Part shown: piece by piece, positions 33,585 through 43,200 of the stretch
How positions within the stretch are numbered: the stretch's first letter is position 1
How the letters are laid out: each line of letters starts with the position of its first letter
Source of the DNA: an uncultured Spartobacteria bacterium
Lineage (GTDB): Bacteria > Verrucomicrobiota > Verrucomicrobiia > Chthoniobacterales > Chthoniobacteraceae
Direction of reading: 5' to 3'
NCBI GenBank assembly: GCA_903929475.1
Contig: CAIYUV010000204.1
Location: forward strand, 1-50,768
DNA length: 50,768 nt
Notes under the pieces: generated by a model
Databases searched by the model: none
Told to the model about the DNA's origin: nothing
What the model saw: only the letters and a program-made list of their open reading frames with translations
Position numbers and translations under genes: made by a program

Positions 33585-34025
33585 TTACGGCTTCACTTTC
33601 AGCCCGGCAGCTTTGGCGAGCTTGCGTTGCCGCTGGTCGAAAGAAAGGAAGGTCTTTGCTCCGTATTCGAGGGCGAGGGCGACGTGCAAAAGGTCAATGG
33701 TGCGCTGGCCTTCCGTGGCGGCGTGCTTTTCGCTCAATTCATCGGCGCGGCGGAAAACATCCGTCCACCCGACGGCGGTGTGAACAAGCAGACCGTCGCG
33801 CAAGTCTTCGTCAATTCGATGAATCGCCGCCCGCTGTTCTGAGGTCGTAATTTCCCCGCGTCCGGCAGCGTTGCGCAGGGCGTTGCGAGCTTCGATGCGA
33901 TGCAGCGGAGTGAACATCAAAGGCTCTGCGGTGCGGGACATATAAGCAGCGGCGTCAGCACTGAGGGTATCTTTGGAGACGAGGGAGACGAGAAAACTCG
34001 AATCCGGGTAGGCAGTCACTTCCAT
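33585..34025 (-). CDS. VapC-type PIN toxin
   Basis: A 146-residue PIN-domain ribonuclease. The start is MEVTAYPDSSFLVSLVS at 34025; an ATG 3 bases earlier is equally possible. Acidic residues are seen at the N terminus (D8), in HRIEARNALR, in RTIDLLHVALALE and in TFLSFDQRQRKLA, the expected metal-binding set. It lies 6 bases after the VapB-like antitoxin gene, so the two form a type II toxin-antitoxin pair. This accessory segment is AT-richer than the chromosome around it and is followed by the recurring GGGGAAATAGGG phrase. Confidence 0.9.
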   Translation of the reverse strand: MEVTAYPDSSFLVSLVSKDTLSADAAAYMSRTAEPLMFTPLHRIEARNALRNAAGRGEITTSEQRAAIHRIDEDLRDGLLVHTAVGWTDVFRRADELSEKHAATEGQRTIDLLHVALALEYGAKTFLSFDQRQRKLAKAAGLKVKP

Positions 34026-34031
34026 CACCGG

Positions 34032-34271
34032 TCAATCGCGCAAGTCCGACCACAGTTTTTCGGTGGCTTCCTTCGACATGCCTTTCCCGACCGGCTTGTA
34101 ACGCTTGAGCCGCGCAGCCCAATCCACTTTGCGCGGTTTGTCAGCCTTCGCCGGGGAGAGCGTGGCGAAGGCTGTTCCGTTGCGGGTGATCGTCACGGGT
34201 TCGCCGTGTTCAATCCATTTTGCCACGTCTGCAAAATGGTTTCTCAGGTCGCGCACGGTTGCTGTTTTCAT
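34032..34271 (-). CDS. Antitoxin of the VapC pair (Phd/YefM-like)
   Basis: A 79-residue antitoxin. The start at 34271 gives MKTATVRDLRNHFADVAKWIEHGEPV, the N-terminal DNA-binding fold of the Phd/YefM family (ATVRDLRNHF, EPVTITRNGTAFATL). The C-terminal 30 residues (RLKRYKPVGKGMSKE) should bind and block the toxin. A perfect inverted repeat lies directly upstream of the start codon, fitting autorepression. Confidence 0.85.
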   Translation of the reverse strand: MKTATVRDLRNHFADVAKWIEHGEPVTITRNGTAFATLSPAKADKPRKVDWAARLKRYKPVGKGMSKEATEKLWSDLRD

Positions 34272-34272
34272 G

Positions 34273-34292
34273 GTGATACAACTCTGTATCAC
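34273..34292 (-). promoter_or_regulatory. Perfect inverted-repeat operator of the vapBC pair
   Basis: GTGATACA and TGTATCAC form an 8-base perfect inverted repeat with a 4-base spacer, one base upstream of the antitoxin start codon. This close placement implies a short or absent leader. TGTATC in the arms could double as a -10-like sequence. A Phd/YefM antitoxin, alone or with its toxin, is the likely binder. Confidence 0.7.
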
Positions 34293-34413
34293 GACGGCGC
34301 AAAGGTCAACGGTGATTCCCGTGCAGCCGTTCCCCGCATTTCGCGTTGGCGAGGGGGGATTGCGCCAATGTGATGCAAATATCTGTCCCTATTTCCTACG
34401 GGAGGCTCAGCCT

Positions 34414-34962
34414 CTATTTTGGCCACTTTCTAGATTTGATCTTATCAAGCTCGCCTAAAACTTTTCGAATTGTTGACTTCCCCTCTATTCCTTTAATTTC
34501 CTCGTCCACCGACACTCCTTTGCTAGGCTCTACAAGAAGAGCTAACTTGATACCGTTGACCTCACAACGCATGAACGAATCTTTCGAGTCTATTCTCGTG
34601 ATAGTAACAGCACATATCGGGGTAAAGTCTAGTTCGGGGACTCCCTCAGATACCGAAACTGCAGTATAGATCGACCACGTAGACATAAGGGGGGCATATC
34701 CTTCAAAGTCTCCTCCTAAGACCATGGCACGACCGTATCTAGTAAGAGGCCCCAGATAGACTGCATAAAGATTGTGGCGCTGACATATCTCGTTAAGAAA
34801 ACAATGGAAGGCCGTCACTGTTTCAATACTCAACTGATCGTCTTTAACGTTCTGCACATTTGTAGTTCCCGGGTTTGCTGTTTTCGGATCGCCGCACCCG
34901 AATTGCGCAAGTGTTATAACAGATATGATAATACTGCGTAATATAATGGTATGATTTTTCAT
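34414..34962 (-). CDS. AT-rich lipoprotein of unknown function
   Basis: A 182-residue predicted lipoprotein. The start at 34962 (MKNHTIILRSIIISVITLAQFGC) gives a signal peptide with the lipobox-like QFGC. The remainder contains a short His/Cys segment (AFHCFLNEICQRHNLY), LGGDFEGYAPLM, and a C-terminal charged helix. Codon use is strikingly different from most genes here, with many ATA, TTA and AGA codons. It is bracketed by copies of the recurring CCCTATTTCC phrase, which suggests a foreign insert. No family is recognised. Confidence 0.6.
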   Translation of the reverse strand: MKNHTIILRSIIISVITLAQFGCGDPKTANPGTTNVQNVKDDQLSIETVTAFHCFLNEICQRHNLYAVYLGPLTRYGRAMVLGGDFEGYAPLMSTWSIYTAVSVSEGVPELDFTPICAVTITRIDSKDSFMRCEVNGIKLALLVEPSKGVSVDEEIKGIEGKSTIRKVLGELDKIKSRKWPK

Positions 34963-35014
34963 ATAGCATTCATGATAGAACAATGGATGGACTGACTGAT
35001 TTGCACCGCCATCC

Positions 35015-35294
<280 letters not shown>

Positions 35295-35384
35295 TCGAGT
35301 TGAAGTTATTGGCTGAGAGTGGAGTGTCGCCGCCTTTGTTGCGGACGACTTTCGCTACGATGACACACTCTCAATACACAACAC

Positions 35385-36167
35385 ATGATTAAATTGCTCA
35401 GCACGGATTTCGACGGGACGCTCATCAACCACGGACAAAAGCCGCCGGTGGTGCCGGAGCTTTTTGTGATGCTGAAGGAGCTGCGTGCGCAGGGCGTGCA
35501 TTGGGCGGTGAACACGGGGCGCACGCTGTGGCATCTCGACGAGGGGCTGAAAAAGGAGTTCCGATTTCCCATCGAGCCCGACTTTGCCATCGTGGAGGAG
35601 CGCGATGTTTTCCGCCGTGCGAATGACGGAGGCTGGGAGCCGTTCGGCGACTGGAACGGACAGGCGGCGCGCGATCACGCGGAGATGTTTCACCTCGCGG
35701 AGCCGCTGCTGGCGGAGGTGCTGGCCTTTTTGGAAAGGCTCATTGGCGCGAATGCGATTCACGACCACGGGCGTTTCATCGGTGCGGTGACGACGACCGA
35801 TGCGGACATGGACCGGCTCTGCGTTTTCCTCGACAAGCTGCGCGCCCGGCTCCCGCTCTTCAGCTACCAGCGCAACACGATCTACGTGCGCTTTTGCCAC
35901 ATCAACTACAGCAAAGGCACGGCGCTCGGCGAACTTGCCAGCAAACTCGGCATCGCACGCGAGCAGGTTTTTGCGGCGGGCGATCACCACAATGATCTCG
36001 CGATGCTCGACGGACGCTTCGCCGGATTTGTGATGTGCCCGTCGAATTCCTGCGAGGAAGTGAAGCTCACCGTGCGCACCGCAGGCGGCTACCTCGCGAA
36101 CGGCGTCGCCAGCGCGGGCGTGGTCGAGGCGATGCGGCATTTCGGGCTATGGAAGGCGGGCATTTAG
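35385..36167 (+). CDS. HAD-superfamily hydrolase (Cof/IIB type)
   Basis: A 260-residue phosphatase. Motif I is LLSTDFDGTLINHG, with Asp nucleophile and acid. Motif II is NTGRT near residue 40. A Lys lies in NYSKGTALGELASKLGI, and motif IV is AAGDHHNDLAML, the GDxxND form of the Cof/IIB cap class. These enzymes typically hydrolyse sugar phosphates or nucleotides; the substrate is unknown. The start is ATG at 35385. Confidence 0.93.
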   Translation: MIKLLSTDFDGTLINHGQKPPVVPELFVMLKELRAQGVHWAVNTGRTLWHLDEGLKKEFRFPIEPDFAIVEERDVFRRANDGGWEPFGDWNGQAARDHAEMFHLAEPLLAEVLAFLERLIGANAIHDHGRFIGAVTTTDADMDRLCVFLDKLRARLPLFSYQRNTIYVRFCHINYSKGTALGELASKLGIAREQVFAAGDHHNDLAMLDGRFAGFVMCPSNSCEEVKLTVRTAGGYLANGVASAGVVEAMRHFGLWKAGI

Positions 36168-36207
36168 ATGTGCCGGGGTGTGATAATGAAAACGTCGAAA
36201 AGATGCG

Positions 36208-36236
36208 TTGACACCCAGCTTTACGACTCCTAGGTT
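36208..36236 (+). promoter_or_regulatory. Candidate rplM promoter
   Basis: A perfect TTGACA -35, a 17-base spacer and TAGGTT as -10, followed by CCGCGCC. The best sigma70-like promoter in the window. The ATG of rplM follows 22 bases after the -10. Confidence 0.75.
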
Positions 36237-36257
36237 CCGCGCCTCTTTTCTAAAGCC

Positions 36258-36692
36258 ATGGGCACATTTTCCGCAAAAACCAACGAAGTGAAGCGCAACT
36301 GGTGGGTCATTGACGCCGCCGATCAAGTGCTTGGTCGCGTCGCCGTCAAAGCAGCCGACCTCCTTCGTGGTAAAAACAAAGCAATCTTCACCGCACACGT
36401 GGACACCGGCGACTTCGTCGTCGTCATCAATGCAGACAAAGTCCGCGTGACCGGCAAAAAAGAAGTCCAGAAGGAATACATGTCCTTCTCCGGCTACGTC
36501 GGCGGCCACAAGAGCGAGACCTTCAAGGCACGGCGCGCACGTCGTCCCGAGTTGGTCATTCAGGGTGCCATCAAGGGAATGATTCCCCACACCCGCCTTG
36601 GTCGTCAGCAGATCACCAAGCTCAAAGTTTACGGCGGCCCGACTCATCCCCACACCGCGCAGAACCCCGTCGCCGTCGGCAAAATTTCCTAA
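36258..36692 (+). CDS. rplM: 50S ribosomal protein L13
   Basis: A 144-residue large-subunit protein with the usual start region (TFSAKTNEVKRNWWVIDA) and the blocks LGRVAVKAADLLRGKNK, GDFVVVINADKVRVTGKK and AIKGMIPHTRLGRQQ. Length is normal for bacteria. It is followed by rpsI 6 bases later, the standard rplM-rpsI order. A sigma70-like promoter lies just upstream. Confidence 0.98.
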   Translation: MGTFSAKTNEVKRNWWVIDAADQVLGRVAVKAADLLRGKNKAIFTAHVDTGDFVVVINADKVRVTGKKEVQKEYMSFSGYVGGHKSETFKARRARRPELVIQGAIKGMIPHTRLGRQQITKLKVYGGPTHPHTAQNPVAVGKIS

Positions 36693-36698
36693 AGCAAC

Positions 36699-37088
36699 AT
36701 GTCCACCGTCTATTCAGCAACAGGCCGTCGCAAGACATCCAACGCACAGGTCCGCCTCACCGCAGGCACCGGAAAAATTCTCATTAACGGACGTCCTTAC
36801 TCCGAATACTTCGCAGTCGCCGCGCAGCAAAGCGCAGTGCTCAAGCCCTTGGAAATCACCAAGACCATCAACACTTTTGACATCGCAGTGAACGCCAAGG
36901 GCGGCGGCGTCTCCGGTCAGGCCGGAGCCACCAGCCTCGGCATCGCCCGCGCACTCCTGCAAGTGAACGCAGAAAATCGCCCCGCACTGAAAGCCGAGGG
37001 CCTGCTCACCCGCGATTCGCGCATGAAAGAGCGTAAAAAGCCCGGTCAACCCGGAGCCCGCAAGCGCTTCCAGTTCAGCAAGCGCTAA
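36699..37088 (+). CDS. rpsI: 30S ribosomal protein S9
   Basis: A 129-residue small-subunit protein. Characteristic segments are SATGRRKTSNAQVRL near the start, GGVSGQAGATSLGIARAL, and the basic C-terminal KPGQPGARKRFQFSKR that reaches the decoding centre in the family. Its last residue is Arg, as usual for S9. It is the second and last gene of the rplM-rpsI operon; a terminator follows. Confidence 0.98.
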   Translation: MSTVYSATGRRKTSNAQVRLTAGTGKILINGRPYSEYFAVAAQQSAVLKPLEITKTINTFDIAVNAKGGGVSGQAGATSLGIARALLQVNAENRPALKAEGLLTRDSRMKERKKPGQPGARKRFQFSKR

Positions 37089-37134
37089 ACATTTCCCGGA
37101 ACCGTTCCTTAACCCAACGGATTCCTCCTCGAAG

Positions 37135-37180
37135 CCCGCGCAGTGCGACCCTCGTCCCCGCACTGCACGGGTTTTCTTTT
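37135..37180 (+). terminator. Intrinsic terminator of rplM-rpsI
   Basis: CCCG-C-GCAGTGCG pairs with CGCACTGC-A-CGGG (one mismatch), an 11-base loop between them, followed by TTTTCTTTT. It lies 46 bases after the rpsI stop. Confidence 0.85.
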
Positions 37181-37236
37181 GCACCGATCAACTTGCGCCG
37201 AAGCATCGTCCGTCACGGACTATTGCGGGAGTTTGG

Positions 37237-40200
37237 TTACTCGACGCCGGGTGTGCCGAGGGCTTCGATGTTTTGGTCGCGGAACCAGCCAACGTCCGCG
37301 CGAATTTCTCCGGTCGCGGATAATTGCAGCCAGCCGCTCAGAATTTCTTTCGTGCCGGGCACATGTGCGAAGACGGGCAGTCGTCCATCTTGTGAAAGCA
37401 ACGCCCCTGCCGTGAATGGGACTTTACCGCCGGGAAAGTCGCCAGTGATGCGCACGGAGCCGTCTGCGGCGACGTTCGCTTGCAGCGAAGCTCTGCCCAC
37501 GCTCGTTGCGAGCGCTGTGACGTGTCGGCCACTCCACACGGATGGCAGCGGAGTTTTTGCCGTCCCAAAGAGCGCGTGATGGCCGCTGATCTCGACGATG
37601 AGCGCCTCGCTGTGCAGGGCCCCGCGCATTTGTTGTGTGAGGGGGTCGAGTGCGAGCTGAACACGCAATGGCTCCGCTCCCTTGCGTGGAATTTTGATCG
37701 CGGCTGTTCCATCACGCGAGACGCGTCCGTTCAACAGAATGACGCCGTCCGGCAGAGATAGTTTTCCCGTGAGAGCGCCGGTTTTATCTACAAGAAATGT
37801 GATCTTTGCCGTATCGGCGAGTGTGTTTGCCGATGCGATGCCGATCCATTTTCCGCGCAGCTCGGCGAATGCGAAGGGGCTCGTGGGATCGGCTGTTTCG
37901 GTGTCCTCGTGCTGGAGAAGAAAGGCGGGCGCGGAGTCGTTGGTGTTGCTAGTGCCGCCGTTTGCCTTGGGGGCGGCAATCATCGCTGTGAGTGTCTGGG
38001 GTCCGCCGCTGCCGACGTTCACGGTCGTCGTGGCTTCGTTCGTTGCGCCGCCGTTGTCGGTGACTTTCAGACGCACAGTGTATGTGCCGGGCACGGTGTA
38101 GATGATGCTCGGGCTTGCACCGGTGAGCACGGTCTCGGCGACCGTTGTGGTGCGAGTGAATTTGAAATTATCGAAGATCGCAGTGCCGGGCGCAGTCTCG
38201 GGCTGCCATGTGCCTGCGGTGATTTCGGCACGCACGGCGGTCACGGGAAATTGCACCGCCAAGCTGTGCAATGTCTGCCACGTCGCACCATCCGCGCTGG
38301 CCTCGTAGGCCCACAGCGGTGTCGCGCCGGGAACGTGGCGGATGCGCCAGAAACGCTGCTGCGCGGGGTTGTAGGTGACAGCCTGATAAGTGATCGCTGC
38401 TCCGACAAACTGGCAGCAATAAAGCACGCCAGCCTCCTCGACCATGATCGCGCAATTGTTCGCGGTCTGGCAGACTGCGAGCAGCGTGTTCGATTGTCCC
38501 GCGCCCGCCTGCACGACTTCCGCACTCACGGCACCGCCGGTGAAATCGAACGTATTCGCGGTGACGTAGCCAGCAAAGCGGTCATTGCTCACGCCGCTGC
38601 GCAAAACGATTTCGAGTCTTTGATTTCTTTCCGCGACCGTGATGCTGGGATCAAATCCCGCCGAGCCCGCGTAGATGGTGCCGAAGACTGTGCCGACGCT
38701 CCATTTCGCAGCATCGCGTGCGTTGTCCGAAAAATCGTCGCTGAGCAAGGTGGTCACACGCGTGGTATCGCCCATGCGCCATTCGTAGTTCGCGATGCTG
38801 CCATCGGGATCGGACGAAGTGCTGCCATTCAGCGTGAGCGCCGTGCCGACGGTCGCGCTATATGGCCCGCCCGGTCGTGCTACGGGCGGCTGGTTCACCG
38901 GCGTGCTTGTGATCGTCGCCGTGGTGCTAGCGGTGTTCGTCGCGCCGGAATTGTCGGTGACTGTCAGCGCAACGGTGAAAGTGCCAGCAGTGCTGTAAGT
39001 CTTCGTCGGCGTCGGGCTAGTGGCAGTGGTGCCGTCCCCGAAACTCCACGCGTAGTTTGCAATCGTGCCATCCGAATCGCTGGACGTGCTGCCGTTAAAC
39101 GCAACCGCAACTCCCGTCGTGCCCGCGTAAGGGCCGCCGGGTCGTGCGACTGGCGGGACGTTTGCCGGTGCCGAAATCACAGCAGTTGTCGTCGCTGTGT
39201 TCGTCGCGCCCGCGTTGTCAGTCACGGTCAATGCGATGGTGAAAGTGCCCGTCGCAGCGTAGGTCTTCACAGGCGACACACCGCTCCCCGTCGTCCCGTC
39301 GCCGAAATCCCACGCGTAGTTGGAAATCGTGCCGTCCGCATCGGTGGACGCCGAGCCATTGAGCGTGAGCGCCACGCCGCGAGTCGCGGAGTAAGGGCCG
39401 CCGGGCCTCGCGACTGGCGGGAGATTTGCAGGCGGTGTGACAGTCGAACGCACAAGCTGAAACGAATCGAAAATCGCCATCGCAGGCGCTGCGACCGGCG
39501 TTCCGGTGCCCGCACCAAACTCCACTTTTGTCGAAGTCATCACAAAGCGCGCATTGTCCATGCGGAGCGTCTGCCACGTCGTGCCATCGGCGCTCGTTTC
39601 AAACGCAACTCTCGCCGGACTGCCCGATGTGTGGCGGATGCGCCAGTATTGCTGTTGCGTCGCGTTGTATGTGTGGGCGGAGATTTGGCGAATGCCCGCG
39701 ACAGTTTGATCCAAATAAAGCCCGCCGCTTTCCACGACCATGAGCAGGAAATTCTGCGGATCCTTTGCCACCGCGAGGTAGGTGTCCGCATCTCCACTCG
39801 CCGTCTGCTGCACGCGCACGCTAGCCGCAGCATCGGTAAAGTCGAACGCCGCCGCCGAAACATAGCCGGCATAGTGATCGCCGGCGACGTTCGCGCGGGG
39901 CTGCACCTCCACGCGCTGATTGCGTTCAACGACGGGAATCGTGTTATCAAAACCAGCCGCGCCGGATTCGATCTGCGCGATCGTGCCGACATTCCACTTC
40001 GCAGCATCGCGCAAGTTGTCGTTGAAATCATCCGCGAGCAGAATTGTCGGGCCGCTCGTTGTGTAGTTCACTGTCAGTGTATTCGACGCGATATTGCCGT
40101 CGCCGTCGGCATCCGTGGCGAGATTTGCAGCCACAGAAATCACGACATCCCCCACTACAATCGGCGTGACTGTGAATGTGTAGTTTGCACCGCTGCCTTG

Positions 40201-43200
40201 AAGATTGCTCGCGACACCATTTGTCACCGTGATGTCGCCAAGCGCGAATCCCGTGGCTGCGCTGCTGAAACTTGCAGTGACACTAAACGCTGCGCTCGCA
40301 CTCGCCGGAGCGCTGAGTGTGACACCGAGCGACACGGGTGCGGAGGAGATGCTGTCATCGAGATTGTGCAAGTAAGCGACAAGATTTCCGAGATCCGCAT
40401 CACTGAGGATCACGCCATTGTGAGCGCGCACCGCCGTGCCGAGCGTCGCTGCCGCGCCGTCGTGGAGATACGGAGCCGTGGCCCACAGTCCGCGCAAAGT
40501 CGGCACATCGAGCCCGGTGAGAGCGCCGCCGAGACGCTGGCCGCTGCTGGGTTTGAGCGTGCCGATGTCGCGGAAAACGCCGAGTGCGCTGTTGCTGAAA
40601 TTGACGCCGCCATGACAGCTTGCGCAGTTCTGCTGTTTAAAAATCGTGCGCCCGGCGAGAGCTGCGGCGGGGAGTGTTGCAGCGTCCACGCGCGCAGGAC
40701 TCGCGCCGGTTTTCGTGAGCGAAGCAAGGTAGGCCGCGAGCGCGTCGAGGTCAGCGCTGCGCCCGGCGTTCGGAGCGCCGAGCGTGGGGTTCGGCGTGCC
40801 GCCTGCGATCAAGCCGAGCCCGCCTGCGAAGTTACGAATTTGCCCTTCAAAATCCTGGAACTCGTCGAAGTTTCCAGTCCAGTGCAACGCACCCTGATTG
40901 CCGTGTCCACGCAGCGTGATCGTATTTCGCAGGCCCTCGCCAAAGCCGGTGAAATCCCACACGCGGCCATCATGCCCCGCGTCGTTATGGCAGCCTGCGC
41001 ACGAAAGATATTCCTGCAAAGCGAGACGGTTGTCCTTTGAATCATAGAAGAGTTGTTTTCCAAGCAGCACCTGAGCAGTGAGCTTTTCAGTCGCAATAGA
41101 ATTCAACGTAGCCGTCGTTGTGGCGGGCAGCACACCGCCGCTCACAATCGCGCTCACGTCGTGAACCGTCACCGTTCGATCCATGAAGTTTTGCACGAAA
41201 AGCGTCCTACCATCCGGCGAAATCGTGAGCCCTTGCGGCGCACGGCCAGCGGCGAAACGAGTGATCTCCACTGCATTCCAAACATCCACGACTGCAATTG
41301 CGCGACTGCCCTCCAGTGCCACGAATGCGTAGATGCCCGATGGATCGTAACAAACTGCGCTCGGGAGCCCCGCGTTGTCGAAATCCACTCGTGAGTTGTA
41401 GTCTTCGGTCTGCGTCACGAGATCGATCCGCGAAGCAATCGGACGCACCGCGCTCTCGTGCGTGAGGCCCTGACCGCTGCGCAGCACGCCGCGTTTGATG
41501 TTGTCCTGCTTCGACGGCACCCATGCTGAAAGTCCGTCCGGCGAAATCGCCGGGGCACCGAGGTAATTCGGAATGCCACGCCCGGAGATTGTCGTGTCCG
41601 GCTCCTCGCTATGCTGGAGGATGATCGTGCGCGTGACAGTCACCGTCGCTGCATTAATGACGAGCACCTCGCCCCCTTTGCCAGTGGTATCAATCACCGC
41701 CGTCTCCTCGCCCGGCAGGCGCGGAGTGATGAAACGACTCACCAAAACTTTCGCGCCATCCGCACTCACACTGAGATGCCGGACGTCCAGCCCGGCGGCG
41801 ATGTCCGCGAGTTGAGTGCCGGTCGAAGGATTCAGTTTCAACACACGGCCTGTTCCCTCCAGCGCAACCCACGCCGCAGTTCCCGCAGGATCAAATGCGA
41901 TACCAAACGGACGCGAGCCGCGAGGGAGCGTGATTGTCTGCGCAAGCGCATAGGTGGTGTTGTTCAAGATCGAAATCACTGCGCTGTCGGCGGCAGTCAC
42001 CCACACGCGGCCATCGGGCGCAATTGCCACGCAGCGCGGCGAAGTGCCCACAGTTGTCTCAGCCAGTTTCGCGCGAGTAACTGCGTCGAAAACCGACACC
42101 GTGTCCGCGTCAGGATTCGCGACCCACACGCGGCTGTTTGCCGGCGTGTGTGCTTCGTAGGCAATGCTGCTTGATGCATTCGGTTTTCGCGTGGTCAACG
42201 GCGCGAAGACGCCCTGGTAGAAGCTGGCCGTCACGATACGCCCCGTGTCGTCGGTGGCTGTCACCGTCACGAGGTAGCGTCCCGCCTGTGCGAATGTGTG
42301 CGTCACGCTCGGCGATGGCGAAGAGGCAGAGTTTGCGGTGCCGTCGCCGAAGCTCCACACGTAGCGCGGATTTTTTCCACCGGTGCTCTGCACGGTCAAA
42401 GCAGTGGACGAACCGCGCATGACAGGCGCGCCCTGTATCGGGCTGAGTGTGAGCGCAGAATTGATCGTCCATTGAAAATTCACCTGCGTGCCGCCGCCGG
42501 AAATTACCACGTTGTAAGTGCCGGATGTAGTCGGCGCGCCGGAGATCACGCCCGATGTGCTCCCGATGCTCAATCCCGCAGGCAGTCCCATTGCCGAGTA
42601 GGAAGGTGGTAAACCACCGCTGCCTGCGACTTGGATTTGCAGCGAAACGAGCTCGCCAACGACGCTGGTTTGATTGCCGGGATTCGCGAGATTGATCGGC
42701 GTCGCGGTGACTTGGATGATTTTCGAGACGGAGTGAACGCTTTTTGAATCGAGCGCGAAAAGCATCCAGAAACCGGGCGTCATCACATTCAGATTCGCGT
42801 GGGAAGTGAGTTCGTAATTTCCCGCCGCCACCTCGCTGAATGGGAGTTCGATATAGCGCAGATCCGTGTTCACGGAGTGTGTCTGCGACGACATTTTGAT
42901 GAACGCAAATTTCGACAAGCCGGCGGTTGCATTCACCGTGAAACGAACGCCAGGCCCGATCTGCGTCGGCGCTTGCGTGATAACCGGACGCGTAGCGAGC
43001 GTGCCGTCTGCGTTGAAGAGCGCGGGAGGGGTGAAAATTTGTGCGTCCTGATGATCTGCGGAATTTCCTCCGAGGCCGCCGCCGCCTGACCACACGCGGC
43101 CATCTGGGAGTAGCAGCGCGAGTGAGTGGTAATTGCGCGGGACGCTGTTATTCGCGAGCGTCCGCCATGTGCCGGTGCGCGGGTTCCACACTTCGGGCGT

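Noticed and set aside
37909-41040. 1043-codon plus-strand open frame opposite the giant protein
   Set aside because: It is His/Arg-rich with no domain pattern, while the minus-strand frame has clear galactose-oxidase, heme and PKD motifs.
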